Shown here: piece by piece, positions 33,214-44,925 of the stretch
How positions within the stretch are numbered: position 1 is the stretch's first letter
Layout of the letters: each line of letters begins with the position of its first letter
The notes under the pieces: generated by a model
Told to the model about the DNA's origin: nothing
Databases searched by the model: none
What the model saw: the letters and a program-made list of their open reading frames with translations, nothing else
Position numbers and translations under genes: made by a program
Source of the DNA: Paraphoma chrysanthemicola
Taxonomy: Eukaryota; Ascomycota; Dothideomycetes; Pleosporales; Phaeosphaeriaceae
DNA length: 64,000 nt
Direction of reading: 5' to 3'
Assembly: GCA_020744225.1 (NCBI GenBank)
Contig: JAGMWG010000020.1
Span: 496,001 to 560,000 of the forward strand

Positions 33214-34767
33214 CTTGCCCGTTCTGAAGGTATTGAAACAGTGTTTAGCCTCCTGGTGATAAGTAGAAGTGTTGTGTTGGATGTGTTCCGGATTCGAAAG
33301 CGCTCGCGGATGATTGACCATCTCACGTGGAATTTGCTGGTGGCGAGTCGAAATTCTGAAGCCGCGGGCGCTAGCATCGGATGCATGGGGGCTGCATTTG
33401 TGGGGAAGCTCGGCGCCCCTGGACCCTGAATAGCCATTTCCTTTGCCAAACTTGTGCAACAACTCACGAAGCAACTGCGTACGCAACAGTATGGGATCTC
33501 GCAACTCTGCTCTGGCAAACTCCCCACATATCTCACAACACATTTTAGGTAGCTCCAAAGCGATGGAGTGTCATCTCCTGCACCAAGCTCCTCTGTCGTC
33601 TGCTCCTCCCTTCGCGCCGTAGCCTCCTGAGCTTCCCAGCACCCATCAAATAAATCTCGATGTCTCCAGCCCAAGTACCGCAACTGGAAGTCCGATGAAT
33701 ACTGTACCTGCATGCTGAGTGGACAGTAGAGTGTAGGCTTGCTCCTGGCGGCTCACTGCCGGTTGACCCCCACCCAGACTTCTTCGCGATTTGACGGATC
33801 TTCGTGAGACGGCCCGCATATCGCCGTCCTATAAAACAGAGAAAGGGGGTTCGACTATGTGACATACAACAGGCTGATGGTAGAGGCGGCCTTCTTAGGC
33901 TTGCACGATCCGAAGAACTGGGTACACGAAGGACAATATCTCAAGGCAGTGAAGGCTGGTGTGGGAAATGCAGGTTTGTCCAAAGATACTGTGTCTGGAC
34001 CAGGACCATGTTTTTCTGTAGGACGAGAAGCCACCGCCCACAGATATCCAGTGTGGTACAACTGGTTATGACGAGGCATGGGACCGGCTAGATTCATGCG
34101 GAAGGGATTCCCTTCAGCGGAGCACATAGAGCTCGTGCAAGTGATAGAATCAAAGTCCGAGGGTGATCTTCACGCTGGCATGCACCGGTATGGTGGTCGG
34201 TAGGGTATTACACGTTGCGAAAACACGAGTAGTACATCAAAGACTTGTCCAAATCATGAGAGTAGATATCAGTGACAGCAACTGGAGATATAGTCAGGTT
34301 TTGTCCTTTTCTATTCAGTGAGGTTTCCTATATTTGAATCAAAAGTCACTCCCATGCGCCTTCGGAGAGCGAATCAAAATTGAAATGGCACGCTCATCAG
34401 TTCCGGCTCGAGATCCATCGCGTTGATGCACGATGCTCGTGCGGCCCAGAGACCTGGAAGCTGCTGCAGGCTTATTGTAGAAGACGCACGAGGGCATGAG
34501 ACCACTGGAGATGAATCGAGACACGCTTGACAGAGGGGACCGAATACTTGCAGAAGTGTTCATTGCAGAGGAATAGAAAACGGAGCGGTATCTAGAGATT
34601 GGCATAGCTGTTCAGCCGCTTTCTATCAAAATGCGTACACTACCCAATTCTCAATCCACTCCGAAACATATGCAAGGCCGTGACCGCAAGTCAAACAGCA
34701 AGGTATCGCTCGCTAAGTATTTACAGATTCAGAAGACATTAAACAGTACTACCACATAATAAAGCTT
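33214..34767. other. intergenic, nothing clear
   Basis: A 70-aa open frame at 33859-34071 (LMVEAAFLGLHDPKNWVHEG region) looks faintly protein-like but has no partner exons. No supportable gene. Confidence 0.4.
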
Positions 34768-37053
34768 CTACTTCGCATTCCCTCCAATAGCCGCAGCCAG
34801 CGCGCCACCGACTGCCGCACCCATCGCAAGTCTCTTGTTGCTCTTATTATGCAAGATTTGTCCACCCTGTCTCGCATCCGGCGTCGCAACCTTGTGTGGT
34901 TCCGCAAGCCCCATTTGCCCTGTTGGCGCACCCACAAGTTGTCCGTACTGTACTCTCCGTTTCCCGACTTCGCCCAGCACTTCTTCAAAGTCACCGTGGT
35001 GGTTCTTCGTCTTGTCTGGCGCGATGATGGGCGCGTTGAATGCGTGCGAGATTTCGAGCGGGCCGAGCGTGACTTTGCGCCCGAGTTCCCAGTAGCCCCA
35101 GTAAACGGGCAGGACGAAGAGGACAGTGATCAAAGTCGCAGCGAGCGCCCCTCCGACGTATCCAAAGGAGGTATTGTATTGTTCGACAATGCCCGTGACG
35201 GAGGTTTCGAAGGTTTGGTGTGCGGAAGTGCGGTCTTTGCGGGCTGTGGCAGGCGCATCTTTGACGTACAGGGCAGCGACAAAGCCGAGCGTGTTGATCT
35301 TGCGGAGGATTTCGATGAGTGGGTCATCGCGGCCTTTCTTCTTAATGTCATACCAGCACTTCTCTTCGTCGTCTTGGTCGTTAAGTGCGTAGAAGACGCT
35401 CTGGGCTTGAGATCCACGAGACTGAAGATCCCAGCCGCTCGTATAGGTCAGATTAGCATTCGAGCTATACAAGTTGTTCAGGACGTAAGAGACAGCGCCG
35501 ATGGTCGAAGTTTCACCAAAGCTCTCGTCAATGTCGACGTACTTTACAACCTGTAGGTCGTCGATCTGTTCGCCATCGAGATCATCACCAAGCGCCCATG
35601 TCCTGTTGTCATTGAAGAACTTGATGTGGACAACAATGTTGCCTCCGTCCAATTCCTCTTTGCTGGGTGTCATGACAGTGACTGGGTATTTGACGATGGC
35701 TGGGCGGATCTGACATGTTCGATTGGTTAGGGTGCCCGGGCACGATCCTTGGGTGTCGCCGGACTTGCTATCCACGTAGATCATGGAAAGATCGATAGCA
35801 GAGTATTCCTTGGTACCATTCGAGAAGTTGGGAGCAAACTTGATGTCCCACAAGGGGTAGGACGAGGTTGAGCCATTGACCGCCACACCTTGATGTGCCA
35901 GGCCATAGTCGACGACCGTGCTTTGGGTGTTGCATGAGAACGCGAATCCGATTGCTTCCAAGTAGCCTGAGCACTCCTGGCGACTTGGGCAATCGAAGAA
36001 TGAGGCCTGTTCTTTGAGGGTGTCGTGGACCTTTCCATTGGCAATCTTGCCATTGTATGCGTCAATGACGTTCGCCCACGCATTGTCAACAGTCTTGATG
36101 TTGCCTTCATCTCCAGCAATGCCACCGCTACGAACAGGCCACTCGGTCTCGATCCACGCCGTTACGGTTGCATTCGTGTAGGCCTTTTGCTGAGTAATAT
36201 GGGTTTTGGTGGCTTTCTGGAATAGTGTACTGTCAATGACAGCAAACTTGGTCATGAGCGCTGCCAACGCAATGATGTTGAAGTGCTTCCCCGATGTAAC
36301 GATGGCATAGAAGCTGTATGAATAGGCGTGGTTGCGATGCAATGTCCTGAGTGAACTTCCACGAAGTGCCTTCCTCCACCACGCAATGGCAAGACCCTGC
36401 GCGATGAGCGTGATGAGCCCTAGGTTTTGCACCTGGTTGGCGATGTTGAGCAACACGTTAGGCTGTACAGTGTATTTCTTGAACGGCCAGTCGTCGACGC
36501 GCCTGCCATCTGACAGTCCTAGAATTGCTACGGCCATAGCAGTAGCGACTATGATAGTGACCAAGCCAGAGAAGCCGATCCAAGGGAACTGATTGCGCAT
36601 GCCGGGCTTCCAATCAATCCCGTCATCATCGGCGACTTCTCGAGCTTCAACATCGTAGTCTGGCTTCTTGGGGTATGCCGCGTCCTGCCATGTACCAGTG
36701 TTACGATAGTCATTCGGGGCGTACATCGGCGAGTATGGCGCTGGTGTGATGTCGGGATGCTCTGTGTATGATATCTTTGAATGCCTTTGTGGAAGTTGAG
36801 GCTTCTCTACGCTGGAGCTGTTCGACTCGGCGTATGTCTCCCTGATGTGCGTTGTTGGTGAGTTTAACGTTGGTGCCGTGGAGAAATGCTTCTCGTTGTT
36901 GACATCCTCAACCCTTGGCGAGTTAGGAAGTGCAGGTAGGTCCTCATGAATTGGCCATTGTGGTGATGCTGGGGGTTGTTGTTGGCCGTGTGCCTTTGCT
37001 TCGCCAGCCTTGATAGCCTCAGCTGGAGGAGCTTGTCTAATGTCGTCGGCCAT
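34768..37053 (-). CDS. large multi-span membrane protein of unknown function (761 aa)
   Basis: Single exon. The ATG at 37053 (MADDIRQAPP) is preferred over one 35 codons upstream because the extra residues look like translated leader. A long Pro/Ser-rich cytoplasmic N-terminus (1-140) is followed by membrane spans: GLVTIIVATAMAVAILGL, then NVLLNIANQVQNLGLITLIA with a WWRKALRGSSLRTLH loop, then a moderately hydrophobic stretch FNIIALAALMTKFAVI. A large, probably extracytoplasmic domain with several N-glycosylation sequons (NRT, NGT, NAT) and Cys residues follows (about 270-640), then a last span LAATLITVLFVLPVYWGYW and a Gly/Ala-rich cytoplasmic tail. The layout (proximal spans, large outer domain, one distal span) is that of the uncharacterised DUF3176-like membrane proteins expanded in Dothideomycetes. 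I cannot assign a function. Confidence 0.8.
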   Translation of the reverse strand: MADDIRQAPPAEAIKAGEAKAHGQQQPPASPQWPIHEDLPALPNSPRVEDVNNEKHFSTAPTLNSPTTHIRETYAESNSSSVEKPQLPQRHSKISYTEHPDITPAPYSPMYAPNDYRNTGTWQDAAYPKKPDYDVEAREVADDDGIDWKPGMRNQFPWIGFSGLVTIIVATAMAVAILGLSDGRRVDDWPFKKYTVQPNVLLNIANQVQNLGLITLIAQGLAIAWWRKALRGSSLRTLHRNHAYSYSFYAIVTSGKHFNIIALAALMTKFAVIDSTLFQKATKTHITQQKAYTNATVTAWIETEWPVRSGGIAGDEGNIKTVDNAWANVIDAYNGKIANGKVHDTLKEQASFFDCPSRQECSGYLEAIGFAFSCNTQSTVVDYGLAHQGVAVNGSTSSYPLWDIKFAPNFSNGTKEYSAIDLSMIYVDSKSGDTQGSCPGTLTNRTCQIRPAIVKYPVTVMTPSKEELDGGNIVVHIKFFNDNRTWALGDDLDGEQIDDLQVVKYVDIDESFGETSTIGAVSYVLNNLYSSNANLTYTSGWDLQSRGSQAQSVFYALNDQDDEEKCWYDIKKKGRDDPLIEILRKINTLGFVAALYVKDAPATARKDRTSAHQTFETSVTGIVEQYNTSFGYVGGALAATLITVLFVLPVYWGYWELGRKVTLGPLEISHAFNAPIIAPDKTKNHHGDFEEVLGEVGKRRVQYGQLVGAPTGQMGLAEPHKVATPDARQGGQILHNKSNKRLAMGAAVGGALAAAIGGNAK

Positions 37054-40000
37054 CTTGACCACGCCAAACGCCGGCTTCGACAGTCGTGGAAAGGAATGCT
37101 GTAGCCGAAGAGAAGGTGAAGTAAAATCTTCAATGGGTTGGATGAGAAGAGAAGGCAAGCACGAAATCCTCCGGCGTCGCGTGCTGCTTGAAGGGGCGCA
37201 AAGATATACAAGCCACCATAGAGCCTCTCGGGCTCGACCCCAGCTCCCGCCAGCATGGCGTCCGTGGTGCAGCTGAGTTGTCTACCAGTAGGCTGGGGCT
37301 GAACACAGAATTGTCGTTTTGGATGCACGATGGATTCTGGTGTCGCCTACGATTGGCTACGGTTGTGCTGGAGCGAAGCATGTCCAATGCCGCGAGATGA
37401 CGTCTTTCCTTTTTCGGCTCTAGCACTGCATAAGCGATCAGCCCGCCAATTGCAGTGCACGGCTGGCTCCAAGCCACTTCAGCTGAAGAGCTGCAAAAGA
37501 CCCATGCGTCTTGCACAAAATTGCATGCATCCCAGTTCCAGCCCCATTGCCAACCTGAAAGCGGAATAACGTCGCTGATGGAAAGCACCAAAAAGAGCGG
37601 CCTAACCCGTGCCAAGACACCAACGTGGACTCCATCCAAACCTCGATGTCGGTGAACGCGAGCGCGAAAGCTGTACTTCATGCCATCCAGATGCCGTGCA
37701 GACAGCGTTTGCTGCACGTTCGCTTATCGGCTCGCACGATGGCTGCAACTACGACGCCTTCGCACTGCTAGATTGCGATGCCAACGGCGTTCTGCGAGCC
37801 ACAAGATGCAAATCGCGTGCCTGGGCTTATCCTTACCCTGTGGAGCCGAGCCTTATGGGGCCAGATGGGCGGCACACAGACTTCAACATTTCGCACAATG
37901 CGTTGTTGTCGCAGCGGGGTCTCTTTCGCACTTTTGAGATCCAGACACTGAGCGGAATTTGGACAACCCTAATTGTGTATGGACAGTAGTGACCTTGGAA
38001 AACCTCCCGAAGGGAAACGGACACTCAACTGCGACTGTCAAATTTGAGCTTTTGCACTTTGCGGACATGTGTGAGATTGTTGATACCGCCCATGCTGTTC
38101 AAGATCGACCCCGGAACAGCAGGGGTGTTCTTTTCTTGGATCAATCCATGCATTGGTCATAGTCGTGCCAGCGTCAGCATCCGATATAGGCAGTTGTATG
38201 TAAGAAAGATGTGCTCCGTGCGCTCTTCCACAGCTTGGGTTTGGGGCACATGGCACCTCCAGGTCTGACGCATCGATTGATGATGTCTCTTTAGCACGAA
38301 CTCCTCGATCTTTACAGAACGCATAGAGTCGGCCATGACCATCTCCGCATCACGACGCAAGGCGCCCAGTCAACCAACACATCCAATTTCGATGCCTTGT
38401 CACCAATGCAAGATCTTGCTTATGGAGTAGGCATTACTCATGTCCAACACGGTCTACCGGAGGAAAGTTGATGTTTCTTACTTCCAAGCCTGCCTGAGCG
38501 TCCCTAAAATGTATCGGTGATGACTTTTAGGACGTACTGCAAGGCTTAGAAGCAACCCTCCCCAATCCACAACTGCGAGGTCTGTACAAAGTACAGCGTC
38601 TTCGCACATGCTACAGAACACCCAAGGGTCTTCAAACGAATTACGAAGCCTGCTTCCTTTACAACATAAACTACAGGAAATCCTTACTGCTGTAAGACGC
38701 GACAGCATGGCCGCATTGGATTGTACACAGGGACAAACATATTTTTCATCATTTGGTTGCTAACTACCAAGCATTCCTAACTGGCACACCGTTCCATCGG
38801 ATGTGCGAAAAGGCTGCATGCCTTCAGTGCACCCGATGCTGTATAGAGTGGGCAAATATCGTTGCGTTGAGCACTTTACTGCCACTCTCGACGTCCCCGC
38901 GCACGTCTGTCGGCTTTGCGTACCCCTCGTCGTTCCGTCGTCGCAGCGCTAAAGACTTCTTTACGGTGTGCTTGATGCGGATATAGGGGCTTCAATTTGT
39001 GCACGTACATATTTCTGTCGGAGCGCTTTCAACTAACAGTGGGCAAACAGTCTTGCCTGTCTTTCCGATTTGCACATATCTTGCAGCGTACTCACACGTT
39101 GCAACCAAACAGTCCTGACACTGTCATCACTCGGAAGCATTATGAGCATGTCAGCCGTTACTTCCAGTATCATCTAAGAGCCTTCTGGGCCTGAAAAGCC
39201 CGTCCACATGGATTTGGATATTCTCCCGGACGCCATGTTTGCGCGCCTTTGAGCACATTTCGTGATACTACGCCTGAGATGGCTGCGCGACAGTTTGCCG
39301 AGCCGAGAGAGCATTTAAAGCTGTGATGCGTCGCATTGTGTTTTGCTGCTTTTCACTTTTTCTCAAGACATTCTTGACTGGTGTCATCCCCTAAGGCTAT
39401 CCCTCTCTCCTCTCTGAGACGCCACTACAGTACAAAACCAACGGTTGTCTTCCACAACGAGTGTTACGACAGGGCGAGAAGACAAGGTGAAATTGATGTT
39501 CATCACGCATACGTCAAAATATTCGTCACTTTGGCGAGGTCGGTGAAGGATGCGTCGCCAATGTTTAAACAATAAATCATCGGCCCCCGCCCCTGGGTGT
39601 GGCGTTCTGTCATCTCAAGACAACGCACTCCGGATACCCGTTGTGTAAATTGGACATCGGCAACTTCATGCAAGCCAGCACTCATCAAGGTCTCGCTTCA
39701 GTTGTCATTGGCGGAGAATTGTCCGTTTCACGTCTGAAACGAGGCTGCACGCCCTAGCCAAGTCATTGCGAACCCGGCAATCCACCACACCTAACCCGGC
39801 TTGACCAGTCGACCGAAGCGCGCGAGTCGAGACTTGGGAAACGATGTCATGGTTCCTGGCGGAGGTATGAGTTTGCGCGGAGTTCTTGAGGTACTGGCGA
39901 CAGCTGCATTCGTGAGACCCATGTGCCATTCTCAGTTGGGAAGTGGCGCTGGTCAATTTTCATGCGACTTTCGCTTGCCAGCATCAAATGTCGCAACAAG

Positions 40001-40730
40001 ACCAACAAAGCATGAATTTCTCAAGCAGCATCATCCACGCAACAGCAAGACAGCAACCAAAACCAAACAACTGACAGGTGCAAGCAAGCAATGCAGCGGA
40101 CTTGGCGCCATTTGACAGAAACAACTACACTCTTGGCGGCGTCAATGCCACTGTGAAAAGACCAGGCAGCCGGGAGGCTTGTTTCGTACGGACTCCGCTA
40201 ACCCGATCATGTTTGCAGGAATCGCGCCTTGATCGCCACGCGCGATTCGATGCAAACATACAGCGTACGCTGAGTACCAGGCTGAGGAGCTGGCAGCATG
40301 CAGTGGAGCCCTGTTTCCAAACTTCGTTTTGACGCCACGCCTGCAGGCGCGGAACACTCCTAGTCCCCTACAATATCGCTTGCATGTCCTAAACGAGTAA
40401 CATGCGATGCCGTTTCCCAGGAACAATGGGACTCGTGCTTCGTCTTGCGCGCGGCATGATCCATCGGTCTGGGCTCATCTGCCGACTTGGGTGTAGAATG
40501 AGTCGCAGTGCAGAGATGGCAGGTTTAAATACTTCGAAGAGTACCTCTCCATCAGCACCATCGCTACACTTCGGTTTTTCACACCAGTCCATTCTTTCGA
40601 CTTTACCTTCGTTCATTCCAAGTCCCTTCACTGTGTGAAGCCGGCAGACACTCTTTTCCAACACCTCAACATTCACTTCCACCGAACAACACTCTTTTCG
40701 AAGAACATCATCCTATCTCAATCTTTCAAG
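37054..40730. other. 3.7-kb stretch without a clear gene
   Basis: The longest frame (37609-37989, +, 126 aa) lacks motifs and splice support. Near the right end a TATA-like ttaaata (about 40526-40532) lies about 200 bp ahead of the LPMO start. Confidence 0.45.
40526..40532 (+). promoter_or_regulatory. TATA-like element ahead of the LPMO gene
   Basis: ttaaata about 200 bp upstream of the ATG at 40731, followed by a long CT/CA-rich leader as is usual for secreted fungal enzymes. Confidence 0.35.
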
Positions 40731-41838
40731 ATGTACAAGTCTATCACTTCCCTCTCCGCCATTGCGGCTCTGGCTGCTACCGCCACCGCTCACGGCACCA
40801 CCACCGGCGTCACCATCGATGGTGTCTTCACGGGCGGCTTCAAGCTCGACTACTACTATGCCAAGCAGAACAACGGCCCCATCCCAGAGCACATCGGCTG
40901 GTACGCTGAGAACCTCGACAACGGCTTCGTCGAGCCCAACGCCTTCGGCACCGCCGACATCATCTGCCACAAGGCTGCCAGCCCAGAGGGTTCCTCCGAC
41001 TCTCTCGCCAAGGTCGCTGCCGGTGGCACCGTTGAGTTCCACTGGTCTGCCTGGCCCGAATCCCACATGGGTCCCGTCATCACCTATGTTGCTCCTTACA
41101 CTGGTGACATCGCCTCGGTCGACAAGACCACCCTCAAGTGGGCCAAGATCCAGGAGGATGGCTACGCGGATGGCGCCTGGGCTGCTGTCAAGATGATCAA
41201 GCAGAACAACACCTGGCCCGTTACCGTTCCCTCCACTCTTGCCGCCGGCAAGTACGTCTTCCGCCACGAGATCATTGCTCTGCACGGTGCTGGTGAAGCC
41301 AATGGTGCCCAGAACTACCCTCAGTGTAAGTCAACAACTCACAACATCGTCTCAAACCACAAGCTGACATCGCATAGGCCTTAACATTGAGGTCACCGGT
41401 TCCGGAACCGCCGTCCCTGAGGGCGTCGTTGGCACCGAGCTCTACACCGTACAGGAGGATGGCATCATCTTCAACCCCTATGCCGCCACCATCAGCTACA
41501 ACATCCCTGGCCCCAAGCTCTGGGACGGTGCTGGCTCCGGCAGCTCCCCTACCACCCCAACCACTCCTACCACCCCCAGCAACGGCACCGTCAGCGCTGC
41601 GCCCTCTGCTTCCGCTCCTGCTGCCTCTGCTACCCCCGTTGAGGAGGAGGACACCCCCGTCCCCAGCGCCTCCGCCGTCGCTACCCCCGTCGCTACACCT
41701 GCTCCTTCCGCCGGTGCTGGCGGGTCGTCTGGCGATCTCCCAGCTGAGTTCACGCTCGAGACTTTCATTGCATGGCTCGAGGGCAAGGCCGCTGGCTCGT
41801 CGAGCAAGGCTCGCCGCCACGCGCGCTCTTTCTTCTAG
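40731..41838 (+). CDS. AA9 lytic polysaccharide monooxygenase
   Basis: Secreted copper enzyme that oxidatively cleaves cellulose or related beta-glucans. The product is 351 aa, exons 40731-41325 and 41378-41838, with a 52-bp phase-1 intron. A 20-residue signal peptide ends before His21, which as the mature N-terminus forms the histidine brace with His112 (PESHMGPV). Other AA9 hallmarks are His185 (EIIALHGAG), Gln194 and the axial Tyr196 (AQNYPQC), and the Cys79-Cys199 pair. The catalytic domain ends near residue 245. A Ser/Thr/Pro/Ala linker of about 70 residues follows, then a short C-terminal segment LPAEFTLETFIAWLEGKA and a basic SKARRHARSFF end. No CBM1. Such C-terminal extensions recur in AA9s; what this one binds is not known. 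Regiospecificity (C1/C4) cannot be read from the sequence. Confidence 0.95.
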
Positions 41839-42528
41839 ATGCATTGACATTGCTGGTGGGTACGATATGATATGATGGACTACTTTCTTCGATGTGTTGT
41901 TCCGTTGGATACGGATGACGAAATTCGCTTCTTTGTGTAGATATTACACCTCTTTTTGTAGCATAGCGACTTTGGTCGAAATAAGATTGCGGCGCGAGCT
42001 GCGCTTACTTCTAAAACATCTTGTTGTGAATGAGAATGAGTGATGTGGTGATTGTACGACTTTGGGTGAGTGTCTGACGTGGCTAAGCTCGCGGCGATTG
42101 GGATGATGCCAGTCAATGCATTTCTGCGTACTTTTTGCCCTGACATTCTCCGCCGCCATTCTCCGAAGCGGTTAGATTATGCATTATCATGCACAGGAGG
42201 CCGCTGTCCCCGTTCTGGTATAAGTGAGGGTCGGAACCTGGCATTCGCTCTGGAAAATTGAGCGCACTCCTCAGGCGCCAGCTTAGCCATGCGTGGAAGG
42301 TTCATCTGCGGTAAGAAACCCTCCATAGTCTAGTAGGGCGTTACATTTCTGGTACTTGCTATGTGTCCTAGCGCTGCAAAGATGTGGAGATACAATACTA
42401 GACTTCAACTCGTGTTCTAAGTACCATCGCTTGGAAGTGCTAAAATTTCGGAAGTTGCAAGCTGATAACGTGAATGTGTGCAACAGTTTTCGGGAGTCCT
42501 TGTGGAAGTGAAAAATGTGCGCTCGATC
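41839..42528. other. intergenic, convergent 3' ends
   Basis: 3' UTRs of the LPMO (plus) and the F-box/LRR gene (minus). No gene seen. Confidence 0.5.
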
Positions 42529-44477
42529 TCAATCATAGTTGAAACGACCAGGAACTCTGGAAATCCATTCTCCCAACTCGCTTCTTCTGGTATGCCAGTC
42601 TAGGATGCCGGCATAGTCCATCGTAACCCGCAACTCATGGGGAGTGATCGGGGAAGCAACAACACGCCTCCGACCAGCCGCATCCCTCAGTTCGCCTTTC
42701 AAATAACAATGCAGTTTCGTGTGCTCTACGTACTCCTCTTCGTCTTGAATGCTAGATTGACTCCCCTGGCCAATGACCACCGCTTCCAGAGCAGGACTTT
42801 GATTGTTTTCGGTAAGACACTCAAAGATCTTGCTGGCGGCTTTATGCAATCGAAACGCGAGGAGGGCGTTTAGATCTGTCTCGTTCATGTAAGGGTCCCA
42901 TTGGATTGTTCCTCTGAAATTTTGGCGAAGGTGAAGAATCTTGAGCTTGGGTAGACAATCTAGATCGACCTATGTCTGGTTAAAATGTATTGGCCACAGT
43001 ACGTAGATCGTCAGGACGGTTGGAAAAGTGTGGACACTACACATCCAAGGTACAGAGCAAAGATAACTGCGCTTACACGTGATGGTAGTATTGATGTGAA
43101 CACGAACTGGGTGGACTTACGAGTTGGGATGCCATGCTCACGTAATCTTCGTCAACTGTATATTCATTCCATGTGTGAGACTTACGATACCCCAATTGTT
43201 CCAAATTTGGGCAACTCTTGCAGACTTTCCCGAATTCGGCCAGCCCCAGCGGTTCGACCTGCATGCCATGCAGTGAGAGTATTCGCAAGTTAGTGCCTAT
43301 TTTCTGGATCTCGCTAAGAAGAGCACGTGGCTCGTATCCCCGCGCACCATCCCACTGGAGACAAAGAGAGGAAAGGCACATGCTCGATCCCAATAGAGCT
43401 TCCAACGGTTCTTCGATAAATTGTTCCGAGTCTGGGTGTATTTCAAGGCCGAAGTGTCTCAGTCTCAAAGCTGCGAAATTTGGCGATTGAACTATTGCAG
43501 TAAGGAACTCGTGTGCCCCAGAACAACTCCATAGCGTAAGCTGAGCCAGTGTTGGTAGATGCACAATCTGCGCAAACGAGGGCTCTAAAAGGCTCAATGA
43601 TAGGCCACAGAGTGTTAGAACTTTAATGGTATTTTGCGAGAGCCAGTGAACATTGATATCCTGAAGAGTATGGTTGACCGCAGTGGAATAATCCACTCCA
43701 TAATCGTGCGCTGCTGCAAGACACAATTGTTCTAGTCGGATAGCGGTGGGATAGGCACGAGGGGACCTTTGAGGATCTTGAGGAGCAGTCTGGCCAGGTT
43801 TTGGGAGCCACAGGTCCAGAGCCTTGAGATTTCTGAAGCGCAAGTAACCAAGAGCATCATCGTTGTACGAAAGTTGCAGACGCTGTAGCGAATTTCCTTG
43901 CCCTTTCTTCAATTCGAGTAAAATGTCGAGAGAAATTGCATTGGTAGATAAGAATCTAGAGCCATGTGAGCTATGTCAACAAGATCTGTGCGTGACATGA
44001 GTGCAGACCGGAACGTGTGCAGACAATCGACAGGCAGAGTATCGATCACGAGGGCAAGATTGTACTCCACAAGACTATTTATGATGCCGTACTCACTAAT
44101 AGCATCCCGGAACGCTTGGCGGATTGCGAGAAATCGTAGGGGTCTCTCATAATACGGTTCGGGGGAAGGCACGCTGTCGATCAACGTGAGGCTGCGCGTG
44201 GCTTTCAGATGGACGCTGCCACCCACCACCATGCTGCGAAGGTATCGCCGGACCTCGTCGGCATTCACAAGATTGATGATGATTTTCGCATACAAATGAG
44301 GAGTTGCTGTTGCGCGGAAAGCCTTGGAAGTCAAACATAGTGATCTAAGATCAGCTTTCAGCTTGATCTACACGAGTTAAGATTGTAGTCCTATCCTAGA
44401 GGTTTTTTGCATATCGCGCACTTACGTTATCGAGCACAAGCAATTGAACGTCGTGGGAAGGGTGATCATGCTAACGA
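42529..44477 (-). pseudogene. F-box/leucine-rich-repeat-like gene with an apparent frameshift and no clear start
   Basis: Substrate-adaptor-like protein of the fungal F-box class. The F-box exon ends at 44426 with SHDVQLLVLDN. A 58-bp intron (44425-44368) leads into IKLKADLRSLCLTSKAFRA, a typical F-box second half. The body continues to 43121 with leucine-rich stretches (LQRLQLSYNDDALGYLRF, PTLAQLTLWSC, TNLRILSLHGMQVEPLGLAE). An intron (43120-42970, 151 bp) and a last exon 42969-42529 (LPKLKILHLRQNF ... SRVPGRFNYD) follow. Between 43955 and 43985 the coding frame changes (LVDIAHMAL in one frame, HGSRFLSTNAISLDILLELK in the next), with no usable intron. The first exon is preceded by a stop and has no ATG in frame unless a further upstream exon exists. 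It is either a recently inactivated gene or one with a 1-2 base sequence error. Confidence 0.68.
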
Positions 44478-44925
44478 GTATCCAAACATGCCTGACCATG
44501 AGCAGTGGTGAGGCCAAGGGGTGTCGATGCGGCTGAACGCGCTTCTTGGTGCAGGTCCGTGCGCCTGGCAGATGGGAGCGGGAAAGCTCCGGCCAGTTTC
44601 TTCATGCAATAGTATACGACTTCGCCAACATTTAAACAGCCCATGCTCCGGATCATGACACTTGGTGTCAGATGCATGGTACAAACGATGGTTATTTTGA
44701 CAAGGGCGCAGTCGACGCTCCTCTCAAATAGGTGGCCTTGCGCTAATCGAGCCTCGGGTCGGCGTTAGTACGGATATAATTTAAGCTTAAACCAGCGGGG
44801 TCAATCTCGCCGTGCTTCGGATGTCCCGCTTTCACTGTTACACACCTTATACATCGAGACTTAGCATTCATTGACCTGTGAAACCTGCGCATTCCAGAAG
44901 GTGACTTCAGCGCCTTGCGCAACAC
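44478..44925. other. region between two divergent F-box genes
   Basis: Shared upstream region. Short minus-strand frames here (such as 44471-44684) may hold an unrecognised first exon of the F-box/LRR gene. Confidence 0.4.

Noticed and set aside
37609..37989. 126-aa plus-strand frame
   Set aside because: No motif or splice support, and it lies in a long otherwise empty stretch.
40713..41850. Two minus-strand frames of 190-192 aa across the LPMO
   Set aside because: Antisense shadows of a GC3-rich gene; the sense strand has a complete AA9 domain.
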